In this document: positions 44,498-55,844 of the stretch, one piece after another | How the letters are laid out: each line of letters opens with the position of its first letter | How positions within the stretch are numbered: the first letter of the stretch is position 1 | Origin: Carya illinoinensis | Taxonomy: Eukaryota; Streptophyta; Magnoliopsida; Fagales; Juglandaceae | Direction of reading: 5' to 3' | Length of the DNA: 64,000 nt | Assembly (NCBI RefSeq): GCF_018687715.1 | Contig: NC_056766.1 | Span: forward strand, 45,858,933 to 45,922,932 | Notes under the pieces: model-generated | The model's database searches: none | What the model was told of the DNA's origin: nothing | What the model saw: the letters and a program-made list of their open reading frames with translations, nothing else | Program-made: the position numbers and the translations under genes

Positions 44498-46759
44498 TGT
44501 GATATCTCGTTTTTACGTGTATTTTTATTGAAGACGTTTTTCATTTAATTAAAATATTGGTTCTTTTATTTTAAATTTATGGATCTTTAGTTGGATTTAT
44601 TTAGTTGTGAAATTTATTTTGAGATACTTTCTTAATATTAATTATTATTTTGTGTTTAAATTGCTCTTTAATTTAATTTAGTTTACTTTTGGATTTTAAA
44701 TTTTGTTGTTAGTTTTTACTAATTATTTATTTTATTTTAGCTAGTTATTGTGTTTAGATTATTTTATTCAATCTATTGCTTTTAAAATTATTTTCGTTGG
44801 ATCAGTTTTTGGACCCTAGACGTGAGGACTGGACCTCATTTCTTTTCCCCATCTTTTCTTTTTCTCTTTTTCTTTTTCTCCTTCCTCTTTCTTTTCTTTT
44901 CCCCCATTTTTCTCTTCTTGTTCTCTGTCCCCGCGCAATCTCTCTCTCTCTCCCTCCCTCTCCTGTCGTTTCTTTTGTCCCACCCAGACTGCCGCCATTC
45001 GCTACTGTACACTGCTCCGCCCCCACCGTTCGACTCCCCTCTAATTGGTGAACACCCCTATCAAATCTCAGCCCATCCGAGCCATCATTAGTTGCCGTGG
45101 GCTCCTCTAAACCACACGGTTTTTCCTCCATTCCACCGTGGTCATTCCACATCCGGCCGCCACTTCATCACCGACCTCTTGCCGACCTAACCCACCCATT
45201 TTCAACTCCGTTTTGGCTTTTTTTTCACTTCCACCGCCGTTTTTACCACCACCCATGGCCAACCACCACTTCTACTAGCTTCATAAACACTTCTAAGCCA
45301 TTCCTTTTCAATCCCAAGTCTTGGTTCGTCCCCATTTAAAAGTAGGTATTTTATAACCCACAACCATATTGTATTTTACACTGTTACATTATTTTTTCGC
45401 CACCTTCTGCAGCCCCTCAATCTTTGAAAAAATATTATATAGCGCTGTAAGTATTTTTCAAATTTCATTTAAGATTTAAATACATTATTTCTTTTACAAT
45501 AAATTATGACCAGTTGGTTATGCCAGACTGAGTCCGAGGAGTTGGGGGTCGATGGATTTGAGGACGGCGTAATTTATGTTTGGATGAATTGGATTGTTCG
45601 TTATCTTTGTGTCATGCTATTTGCATTGCATGGTGCATGCATATATATGTGTTGGAAATTGAAAACTGAGTTTTCAAGTGTAAACGAATTTTTGGGTGCG
45701 TGTGTATCACGATCCCATGCCAAGATGTGGCATTATCTCGTTGGAGCTCCTCTGGTCACTCAAGAGCGGATAATACTGAGTGACATCCCTTAGGTTGTCG
45801 TAGAGCGACAATAGGATCGGACAATACGGTAACACTGTCGCCCTGACTCCGTGGTTCCTCGGCTGGCGGGGACTAAAGGATGCTTAGTCATGGTACGCGC
45901 TGGGCCCAGAGCTAGGTATCGTTCATGTAGATGTCACATGCGTAATCGTTACCTATGGTGTGGCATCGGAAACAGAGTGTGTGGATGATCCTTAGGGGAG
46001 ATCATGGTGCATACAATGATTGGAACTGGTTTTGATATTGGTTATGGGCCATTTTATGCAAAAATGACGAGTTTGATTAAAGGATTATTTGTGGGCCATT
46101 TTTTGGGAAAATTGCAGGATTTTGATAAGTGGTTTTTCGTGAACCATTTTCTAGAAAAATGGTGGATTTCTTGTTTTGGGCCATTATCGAGGATAATGGC
46201 GAGGATTTGTTTTAAAAGATTTATTGTGGGCCAAAAATGAGATTTTTGGCGTGTGTTGGAAAAATGTTTATTTTTGGAAAAAGATCATTTTTGGATCTCA
46301 TGCATATGGCATCCTATTCATGCATATTGTTGAGTTTAATGTATTTTTATCTTGCGAGTATTTGGATTATTACTTACCTGCAGTACCGTCTTTGGTACCG
46401 TAGACTTTGATGCAAATGAGACAGAGGAGGCAGAGCCTGAGGAGACAGCTCAGCCAGAGGATTGAGTTGGAGTTAATTGTAGTGTTGGAAATTATTTTTC
46501 GTGCCTTTATATTATGTATTTTGGATTTGAGACAATGTTGAAACTTGTAGTATTTTATTACGCTTGCTTTAAGCGAGTTTGTATTTAAACAAATTTTGGG
46601 TACTTAGTTGAAAGATTTTTTATTACTGCTGCATTATTTTTATGTACACGTGTTGTATGTACACACTCGGCACTTGGCGATGGGATGCATGACCCGTGTT
46701 GTCATTATCTCGATGCCTCGATCTCCATATGTCTGTACATGAGAGTTGGAGGCGTCACA
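44498..46759 (+). repeat. Gypsy 5' LTR (2.26 kb)
   Basis: It starts TGTGATATCTCG and ends GGAGGCGTCACA. It contains a pyrimidine tract (44840-44990) and a Pro/Ser-codon-like stretch that makes spurious open frames. Confidence 0.9.
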
Positions 46760-46761
46760 GG

Positions 46762-46772
46762 TGGTATTAGAG
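46762..46772 (+). promoter_or_regulatory. Gypsy primer-binding site, tRNA-iMet type
   Basis: TGGTATTAGAG begins 2 bases after the LTR and differs by one base from TGGTATCAGAG, the standard complement of the plant initiator Met tRNA 3' end. Confidence 0.85.
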
Positions 46773-47041
46773 TGGTTTTGCTCTGGGTAAAACCACATGT
46801 CCCGTAGGTGCAATACCAGAAAGTTTTAAAATTATGATTTAAAATTTTTTAGTTTTGAAGTTTGCTATTTGAATTGTTTTATTTAATTTGATTAGATTTT
46901 TAATTGATTTGAAATTATTTCATTAAATTTGAATTTATTAGATTTAGCTTTATTTTAATTTATTTGTTTGTTTTATTATATGCTATTTTATTTATTGTTA
47001 TTTGGTTTTATTTTATATTGTTTATTTTTTCCGAAATTTAA

Positions 47042-47988
47042 ATGGGGTCAAAGGTTATGTTATGGCAGGAAGATGGTAAGACCAAGAAGGCCTACCGGAG
47101 AACCTTGGGAAGTTTGCCCCTTGGTGATGGGAACTACGCTGTAGCTCGAGGTTTAAATCAAATGACAGAATTTCTCCAACAAAATTTTTGACTGTAGCAA
47201 GGAGAGCAGAGTAGAGCGGTGCAAGTTGGATGCACCTATGAGCACTTTTTAGCGCATAGAACCCTGATCCACTTCGGGCTTGAAAGTTAATTAAAGATTT
47301 GGAAAGGACATTTGAAGTTTGTGGTTGCACTAAGGCGCAACAAGTGCTATATACAAGTTACTTGCTGTAAGGTGATGCGGCTGATTGGTGGGAGACCAAG
47401 AGGGAAATGTTAGTGATGGAGTTGGGGTCCTTTGCTGCTATGTCCTAGCAGCGATTCAAAAAGGAATATAATGATCGTTTCTTTCCAGCTTCCGTGAGGC
47501 AACAAAAGGCAATAGAATTTAGTAGCCTGGTCCAAGGAAACATGACTGTTGAATAATATGCCCGAAGATTTATGGAGCTTGGGCGATTTGCTACTCACCT
47601 CATTGCCACAGAAGAGATGTAGGCTGAGTGTTTCCAAGAGGGTCTGCGACTGGATATATGCAGAATGGTAGTTTGTCATCATATCACAAATTTTCAGAGA
47701 TTAGTTGATTTGGCCACCCTTGCAGAGCGTGAGAATAGTTTGAGAGTAGGCTCCCCTCTAGGTCAGAAGAGGCGGAGTTTTGGTAGCGAAGGGAGTAGTT
47801 CGGGTTCGCCTAAAAAGTTTGTTCAGAGGACTAGGGCCCAATCGCAAGCAGCCCCTGGTGTTCGTGTGGGAGGTCGAACTCTAGTCTGTGGTAGGTGTAA
47901 CAGAGCCCAAGTGGGTAAGTGCCCTTCGGGTGAGGCTTGGTGTTTTAATTGTGACCAGCCGGGGCACTTTGCTCGTGAGTGTCTCTGA
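47042..47988 (+). pseudogene. Gypsy gag remnant with CCHC zinc knuckle
   Basis: A degenerate retrotransposon gag domain: ADWWETKREM, RFKKEYNDRFFPASV and YARRFMELGRFATHL are readable, but in-frame stops interrupt them (for example near 47190, 47370 and 47555). The 3' part is open and ends with a CX2CX4HX4C knuckle, WCFNCDQPGHFAREC, at about 47938-47983, then a TGA. It would have been the capsid/nucleocapsid. Confidence 0.85.
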
Positions 47989-50172
47989 CTATATCGATAT
48001 TCTACAAGTATCAATTGTAGAAGTCAAGTAATTAGCTTTCAACTCTCAGATGGAGAATATTTGGAATTTATGGGAAGTAAATTAAAGGAAAAGCCGGTAG
48101 TTATATCGGCAATTCAAGCGAAAAGAGATATTTCTTGTGGAGTGGATGCCTTTTTGGTCCAAGTGGTGTCTACGCCATCTGAGAAAAAGTCTCTAGTGGA
48201 TGTCCTAGTTATGCAAGAATTTCCTGATGTGTTTGTGGATGACTTACATGGGTTACCTCCTGTTCATGAGTTGGAGTTCGCTATTGATTTGGAACCTGGA
48301 GCGGCTCCTGTGCACAAAGCTCCTTACCGTATGACACCAGTTGAGTTAAAAGAGTTGAAGGTTCAGTTGCAAGATTTGATAGATAAGGGATTTATTCAGC
48401 CAAGTACTTCGCCATGGGGAGCGCTACTATTGTTTGTTAAGAAGAAAGATGGTACTCTCAGAATGTGCATTGACTACCGAGAACTCAATAAGTGACCATC
48501 AAGAATAAGTACCCTCTTCTTCAGATAGAAGATTTGTTTGATCAACTTCAAAGAGCAGCTGTTTTCTAGAAGATTGATTCGAGATCGGGATACTACCAGT
48601 TGCAGATAAGAGATAACGATATACCCAAGACTACCTTTAAATCGAGATATGGGCATTATGAGTTTAAGGTGATGCCTTTTGGGTTAGCTAATGCCCCTGC
48701 AGCTTTTATGGATTTGATGAATCAGGTATTCCGACCCTATTTGGATTCTTTTGTGGTAGTTTTCATTGACGACATTTTAATTTATTCTCGAGATTCTGAA
48801 GAGCATGCTTATCATCTCCGTTTAGTACTTGGGAAGTTAAGAAAACATCAGTTGTATGCGAAGCTTAGCAAGTGTGAATTTTGGTTGGAAGAAGTTAGAT
48901 TTCTTAGACATGTAATTTACCGAGATGGTGTGGTCATAGATCCTAGCAAGGTGGAAGTTATTTTATCGTGGCAACATCCTTCGACCGGATTCAGAGTTTC
49001 TTGGGACTTGCCGGATATTATCGAAGATTTGTGGAGGGATTTTCTCGATTATCCAGACTAGAAAGAATACGGGTCAGACAAATGCGAGAGAAGTTTCCAA
49101 AAGTTGAAGAAGAGACTGACAACAGCACCGGCGTTGGCACTTCCGAAACCTCAAAAGCCATTTGTAGTTTTCAGCAATGCATTAAGTTTGGATTAGAATG
49201 TGTTCTTATGCAGGAGAGACGAGTTGTTACTTATGCATCTCGTCAGTTGAAAGATCATGAGAAGAATTATCCTACGCATGATTTGGAATTGGCAACGATA
49301 GTGTTTGCTTTTAAGATCTGGAGGCATTATTTGTATGGAGAAGTTTGTGAAGTCTACACTAATCATAAGAGTTTGAAGCACTTATTTTCTCAGAAGAATC
49401 TCAATATGAGACAGAGGCAATGGTTAGAGTTAATTAGTGATTATCAGTGCGAAATCAAGTATCATCCATGGAAAGCGAATATAGTTGCAGATGCTTTGAG
49501 TTGGAAGTCGCACTTGGAAGATGAAACTGAATTGTCAAGATTGGATTCACTACTTTTTGGGATGAGAAGAAAGTTCGCAACAAGAGGAATTGTTATCTTT
49601 AGTTCTTGATGTTCGAGTAGTTGATTTTGAGGAATTGAAGACTCTTCAAAGGAAGGACCCAAAGCTGCTAGATATTAGAAAGAGAGTCAAAAAATCTAGA
49701 GGGCCTTTGTATTATAGTATGGATAAGGATGGAATTCTCCAGTTTCGAGATTGTAGGGTAATACCGAAAGATTTAGAATTCAATGAGCGAATTATCGCAG
49801 AAGCTCATGCGGCTCCCTATTCAGTTCATCTTGGCAGCACGAAGATGTATCAAGATTTGAAGAGAAATTATTGGTGGTAAGGGATGAAGAGGGATATCGC
49901 TCTGTACATTGAGAGATGTGACACATGCCGACAAGTCAAAGCCGAACATGAAAGACCCGCTGGTATACTTCAACCTCTCCCTATTCCTGAGTGGAAATGG
50001 GATGACATTACTATGGATTTTGTAGTGGGCTTACCAAGGACTCCTAGTGGAAAGAACTCAGTTTGGATGATTGTTGACCGGTTGACCAAGAGTGCTCATT
50101 TCTTGCCTATCAATAATACTGACTCCTTGGGAAAGTTGACCCGTCTATATGTAAAAGAGATAGTGCGATTGC
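47989..50172 (+). pseudogene. Gypsy pol remnant, 5' part (RT, RNase H, integrase N-term)
   Basis: The aspartic protease is missing: the knuckle is followed almost at once by the post-protease linker ([24 protein letters not shown]). RT follows with [27 protein letters not shown] and [11 protein letters not shown] 1-bp deletion at 48493-48495 and a TAG near 48570 come next, then [20 protein letters not shown] and the catalytic FIDDILIYS. Another frame change lies near 49000 ([16 protein letters not shown]). RNase H shows [20 protein letters not shown] and VADALS. The integrase shows the zinc motif (H...CDTCRQVKA) and core residues in WDDITMDFVVGLP. The frame is then cut after KEIVRL by the CACTA element. 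Confidence 0.88.
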
Positions 50173-53100
50173 CACTACAAGAAAATTCGGCTATTGCTGC
50201 CAGGGGATTGGGCTGTAAGCATTTTTTTCATGTAACATATGCAATTTAACTGTAGCCGCATTTTTGTAGTGGCGGGTGATATAATCGCAGTCTAAGATAC
50301 CTATTACGGCGACTTATCATCGTCGCAACAAAGGAATGAGGGGAATGACTTGTAAAGACAGTAATTTTTCTGTTGCAGTGACATATTTCTCGCCGTATTA
50401 AACCGCAACGAGTAAAATCCAGGGCACTGCCCTCTACGTCTCTCCGCAAATGGGTTTCCCCTTAATTTCTGTCTTCTCGATGAGCCTCGACCTCAACAGC
50501 TGACACCGTCCACCTCCTGCGCGCCGTCGTTTGATCCACGCCTCCTCGCCTGGCTGGTAAGTCTCCTTTGTCTCTCTCTCTTTATCTTTTGGGGTACGTC
50601 CAACCAGAATTTTTTCTCTCTCCCTCTCTCCTCCTCTGCAATCATGGCTGCCCCATGCGGCCATCGTGCAAATCTATGCACGCCACTTCCTCCATGCGAT
50701 TCCTATTTGAGTAAGCTATCTCCTCTCCTTTCAAGCTAGGTCGTACTTCTCTCCCTTAATCCGTGTCTATCAAATTGGAGTTTGGAGTAGGCTTTATTTA
50801 GTTCTGTTTTTTGTTCATTTGCAAGTGATAGGTAAAATTGCAGTGTGTTATCTACTTTACTAACTTTTAGTTGCTGAAGGATTTTTTTAGACAAATTTTT
50901 AGATGCTGATTTATAAGTAATTTTGAGTTATTGGAGGTTTGGCGAATGTTAGTTGAACAGGGATATTTTATGACAATTCATTTATGTGGGATGTTGTATG
51001 ATTTTGGTGGCAGACGGGGTTGAACAATCCAATATGGATTTCTATTATTATGTTGGATGCCTTTAATATTAAGTAAAATTGGTTGCCCTCCAGATTAATT
51101 AAATTGTATGGGTGCAAGTTGTTTGTGTATAAAGCATAGTAGATGTAACAATCAGTACAAATAGGTAGAATTAAGAGTGGGAAATACTCACAAGCTTCAT
51201 AAATTTTTGGGTCTAGCAGTAATTGAATCAAAGCAAAGGTTTTATGCTTACATGCTTGTAACAAAGGTAGTTTTGTGCTTGGCTTGGTCTGGCTCTACCT
51301 TTCTCCCTTTATATATCGGCTTAAAGACATTTGCTTGTAGTTTTCATGAAGGATATACTTGGTTGTAATAAAATTAAAATTAAACTTCATCAACGAGTTT
51401 CATTTTGCATCTATAACCAATATGCATGATTTAAGAGTGAGTTCCAATTATTTGTTAAAACATGATTTGTTGCTGGAATCCCTCCCTGTAGGTTTTCTGC
51501 TTAAAACAGTCTATGTTTACACTTCCAAAAAAAAAAAAAAACAGTCTATGTTTTTGTCTGCAACAGAAACATCTCTTGTGTTTTTCTAACAAAGCTTTTG
51601 GGTTTAATGATAAAAAGCTGCCCTAGAATTGAGGAGCTTGATTCCTCTTCCGCTTTGTAGCCATTGTACCCACTTTGAGAAGCTGCCATAATTAGTACAC
51701 CCACAAACCATACTTGTTAAAGGATAGAAGACATGTATCTAATTTCCAGAAACCAAGTTTACAGTTTCATAGAGAATTGGGGAATTGAATGGGGTACTTG
51801 ACTCCAAGATGTGAGCAAATTAGATCACATAACTAGATATTATAGGTAAATAGATTGAAGAGATAATGCAATTTCGAGAGATATACGTTCTGTCCAAGAT
51901 TTCATTTTTTTCAGATCAAATGCATTAATCACTTTTTAAGTTTACTTATCAAGGAATGTTATATTATAGACTTGCTTGCTAGCTTCATCTGTACTATGCT
52001 TAATTTTCGAATATAAGAATAAATTTCCAGAACCGATTTTTCATTCAAGTAGAAAAAAAAGCTAGTATTAGATTTAAAACATCCCATATGTAACTTTGGG
52101 ATTGTTCGTTGACATTTTTTTTCCTAAAATGCTCTTCATTTTAAAAAGATCCATATATATATATATATATATATATATTATGATCATATATACAAGCTGA
52201 ATGGCATGAAAATTCATGATGTTTACAAATCTTTGTACATCTAAGAAATCATAATGCTTATTAAAGGTTTGTCTAACGCTTTGTAAGTATGCTTTAAAAC
52301 CCCTTCCTACTGTTGTGTATTATCTGCAATGGTTAAGAGAGTTTAATACTACAATAAATACTAGTGATGTTAAAATAGTCCCTGTTGAGAGAATGCTGCT
52401 TAATAAGTGAATTACAGCTTCTGCCTATTCTATTTCTGAAATGATTCTATAGGTGATTGCTAAAGGTTATATATTTAGCATGACAATTGATTTTGACTAT
52501 GGAATTTTTCCAGAAAGATTTGGTGTGATCAGAATGCATGATGTTTACATCTCTGTTTTTTTTTTTTTTTTTGGACATTGTTAGTTTTTACCTGACTATA
52601 ATTAATCACTTTTTCTGATAAGGATGTCGGCTTGACTATGGTTCAGTATAGAAAATTTCTCTGAGTCTGAAGAAAGTTACTTGAACAAATTAAATTGGAT
52701 TTAAGCTAGAAGGCAGGACAATAAATTATTATTAGTAGATGTAGTTTTAGGCTTTCATACATAACATTCCAACATGGAACTTACAACTGGGGAATGCTTG
52801 TATACTTTGATATCTGAGCAAGATCATACTCGTGATGCCAACTAGTAGCAGTAGTTTCAACTGCTGGTCATGATGTTATAATTTAAACACAAACCTACAA
52901 GGTTGAGAGAATATATCATAATAGGTAAAAATCAACTAAACTAGCCAGTAACTCTGTAATGGAGCAATGGTGATGGTTTAGGTATTAATTAGGAACTGCT
53001 GCTGTTTTGACAGGGGAATTTTTCCAGAATTAAGCTGGTGTGATCAGAATGCAGCCTTTGAAATAAACTTGTAGGTTTTGAATTATACAAGCATATGAGA

Positions 53101-54902
53101 GGACTCTGGCTCTTCTTTTTTCCTCATATTTTTTACTCGGATTAAGATGGTTCAGTACAAATTAGTTATCATTTAGTGTCAAAATACTTGTATCAGAAAA
53201 ACAATCTTCTCTACAAGGCACTCCTTTCACTTGTTTGCAATAGATGCAGATTTAGGCACCCATTTGTTTACTTACATATTTTTTCTTACTTTTCTAAGCT
53301 TTTGTATTATTCTCTTTGTCCAAGATACTCATCTCATGCCAAGTACAAGAACAATATCAGGTTTGATGAAGTATTTGTGATGTTAAAAACTGCAAGTTGA
53401 GAGAATGAATTTTGTGTAAATCAATTTTGTCTAGGGATTTCTGTAATGGAGTATAGGCAAATTTTTATGTTCAATATGCATGTGGAATGGTTTGGAGTAG
53501 GCTTTACACATAAATATTGACTGTAATTGTTTTCATTTCTGTAATATGCAGGTAGCTCTCACGTGACTTTAATGGACTTTTTTGAAGATTTGGATTTTTT
53601 GATGCACCAATGAGCTTGCCTGCAAGATGCTATAGAACTACTTCACTCCCAGGTTTAAATGTATAGCCATGTTGACAACTGAACCAATGTAGTAAATTTG
53701 ACAGTTATAATGTTTAGTGGCAGTAGGTATTTAGGAAAGTCTAAGCTTGATTTTGAATGTCAGGTAGTTTTTCTATATGCTATAAGTCTAATGATGTGAA
53801 AGTAAATGAGATGTAGGAACAAGCTTTTACGAATTTATTATGGAAATATATATTGTACATGAAAATGCAAGTAAAATATATGGTGTCTTAGTTTGCCATT
53901 TTTTCAATTTCGTACATTCAATCTAAAATAAAAAATCCTAAAAAATAGGCTTGGCAGAGTACAAAAATTACAGGACATTGATACAAGCTGTTGCCATTGG
54001 GGATTTAGGGACAATTTATTTCCAGGGTTGTTAAATTGATACATGTTCTAAAAATGGGTTGATTGGCAAAGGATCAGCGACATAATCAAGAAAATCTAAA
54101 TGGCAAATATCTTTTCTATGAACTTGAGATGATCTACCTAGCAACTAGTTGAGATTAAGCAATGATTACCCCACTTAATTGGTTATTGAGAATCTGTTCC
54201 AGCCATAAGAACGTACGTACGTAGCTGTATTTCTGCGTCCAACCCATTCTTGATCAGTTTCCACCCGCTACATCCAACATTATTCACCGCAAATGTTCGA
54301 TCTCAAATTTTCCATTTCCTGCGGATTCATATTTTCCCGCATGCACTCACGCACGACGAATTCCAGGCATAACCAAATTCACCGCAACCATATATGCAGG
54401 TTTATATATAGTACCGTTTATTTCCAATTGCCCCTTTGACCTATGCTTCCAGTAGCTTTTGCGGTGACCCTCCACTCGTAGTATGTCCACAATGGCGGTG
54501 TCCCTATATTTTGCACTAATTTTCCATCAAATTTCTCTTTTGGGATTGAATCGTTGCTGCAGGAGCAGTCGGCGGCAACATCTTCAGAAATTTCGGGGCC
54601 CCAAAATTCGCCGAATGGAATTGTTTGTGGTGCCCCAAGCTATGGCTGTAAATACCACGCACATCGACGATTTTCCACCGAAATTGCCCATCTCAACCTC
54701 GTTGTCCATCAACATCTGCTGCGGGAAAGATCGGTAGCAACTGTGGCCCCCAACAAGAATTCACCGAAATTGCTCTGACCAGACCTATTACTCCCGACTG
54801 ATTATCGGTGAATGGAAATCCCCGCATTTCATTTGACTCTGCGAGAAAACAGGGGATTAACGGTGAGCTCGCACCCCGCAAAACGGCAATTTTCTTGTAG
54901 TG
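50173..54902. mobile_element. CACTA (En/Spm) transposon, non-autonomous, 4.73 kb
   Basis: The ends are CACTACAAGAAAATTCGG and ...GGCAATTTTCTTGTAGTG, sharing 15 terminal bases in inverted orientation. A perfect 3-bp target duplication TGC flanks it (50170-50172 and 54903-54905). Subterminal regions carry repeated CACCGCAA/CACCGAAAT words (54280-54780) and CGCAAC/CGCCGTA words (50300-50420), as expected for transposase-binding sites. I see no transposase domain or long frame. A GC-richer patch at 50430-50700 has a GGTAAGT donor-like site and could be a 5' exon remnant. The middle is AT-rich with a (TA)n run at 52151-52179. Confidence 0.93.
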
Positions 54903-55732
54903 TGCACGGGGTACCCAAGAGTATTGTATGGGGCCCAAGGTTCACATCTAATTTTTGGAAGGGTTTGCAGGCAACTCTGGGTACTAAATTGAAGTTTAGT
55001 ACTGCATATCACCCTTAGACTGATGGTCAATCAGAACGTACTATTCAGATCCTTGAAGATATGTTGCAGGCATGTGTTATGGAATTTCAAGGAAATTGAA
55101 AAAATCATTTGCCACTTATAGAGTTCGCTTATAATAATAGTTTTCATGTGTCCATCCAGATAGCTCCATATGAAGCTCTTTATGGGAGGAAGTGTAAATC
55201 ACCATTGTGTTGGGATGAAGTTGGAGAGAATAAGATAATTGGGCCTGAAATAATTCAGGAAATGCAAAATCAAGTTCGGACTATAAGAGATAAAATGGCG
55301 GTAGCACAGAGTCGTCAGAAAAGCTATGCGGATACAAGGATGAGAGATTTATCTTTTGAGGAAGGTGATTGGGTTCATCTCAAAGTCTCTCCCATGAAAG
55401 GAGTTAAACATTTTGGTAAAAGGGGGAAACTTAATCTAAGATATGTTGGCCCTTTCCAGATTTTGGAGAAGGTATGGCCCGTTGCTTATAGAATTGCATT
55501 GTCAGAATATTTTGGAGAAATTCACGATGTCTTCCATGTATCATCTTTGAAGAAGAGCTTTGGACAACAAGTGCCACGCTTTGTCGACCCAAAGCGTATT
55601 CAGCTACAACCGGATCTTACTTATGACATTGTCTTGACACAGATTATGGATTGGAAGGATCCGTTAGCTTAAGACTTCTCTTAGGAGAGAGAAGCAGACA
55701 TGAGAGAGCAGTACCCATATTTGTTTGAGTGA
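54903..55732 (+). pseudogene. Gypsy pol remnant, 3' part (integrase core and C-term)
   Basis: The integrase resumes directly after the transposon, in the conserved HGVPKSIV region, then [21 protein letters not shown] stop replaces a codon after AYHP. The core continues through QSERTIQILEDMLQAC, another stop, and PLIEFAYNNSFH. The C-terminal region is open at 55109-55672 (YGRKCKSPLCWDEVG, DTRMRDLSFEEGDWVHLKVS, LRYVGPFQIL, EIHDVFHVSSLKK). The remainder to TGA 55730-55732 (EREADMREQYPYLF-like) is in a shifted frame and resembles the tail that follows the degenerate chromodomain of Tekay elements. Confidence 0.88.
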
Positions 55733-55831
55733 ATGGCGATATGTTTCCTAAGCTTGGTCTTAGTGAAATTTTGTGGCTTGCTTTAGTGTTAACGTTTGAC
55801 CTTGCAAATTTCGAGGACGAAATTTTATTTT

Positions 55832-55844
55832 AAGAGGAGGAGGA
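55832..55844 (+). promoter_or_regulatory. Gypsy polypurine tract
   Basis: AAGAGGAGGAGGA directly precedes the 3' LTR and would prime plus-strand synthesis. Confidence 0.85.

Noticed and set aside
46762..46772. tRNA-Met-like sequence
   Set aside because: It is the short primer-binding complement of a retrotransposon, with no cloverleaf around it. I found no tRNA, rRNA or snoRNA gene anywhere in the window.
50434..50681. Arg-rich minus-strand frames within the CACTA element
   Set aside because: Short, low-complexity and without a domain; the stretch is pyrimidine-rich on the plus strand.
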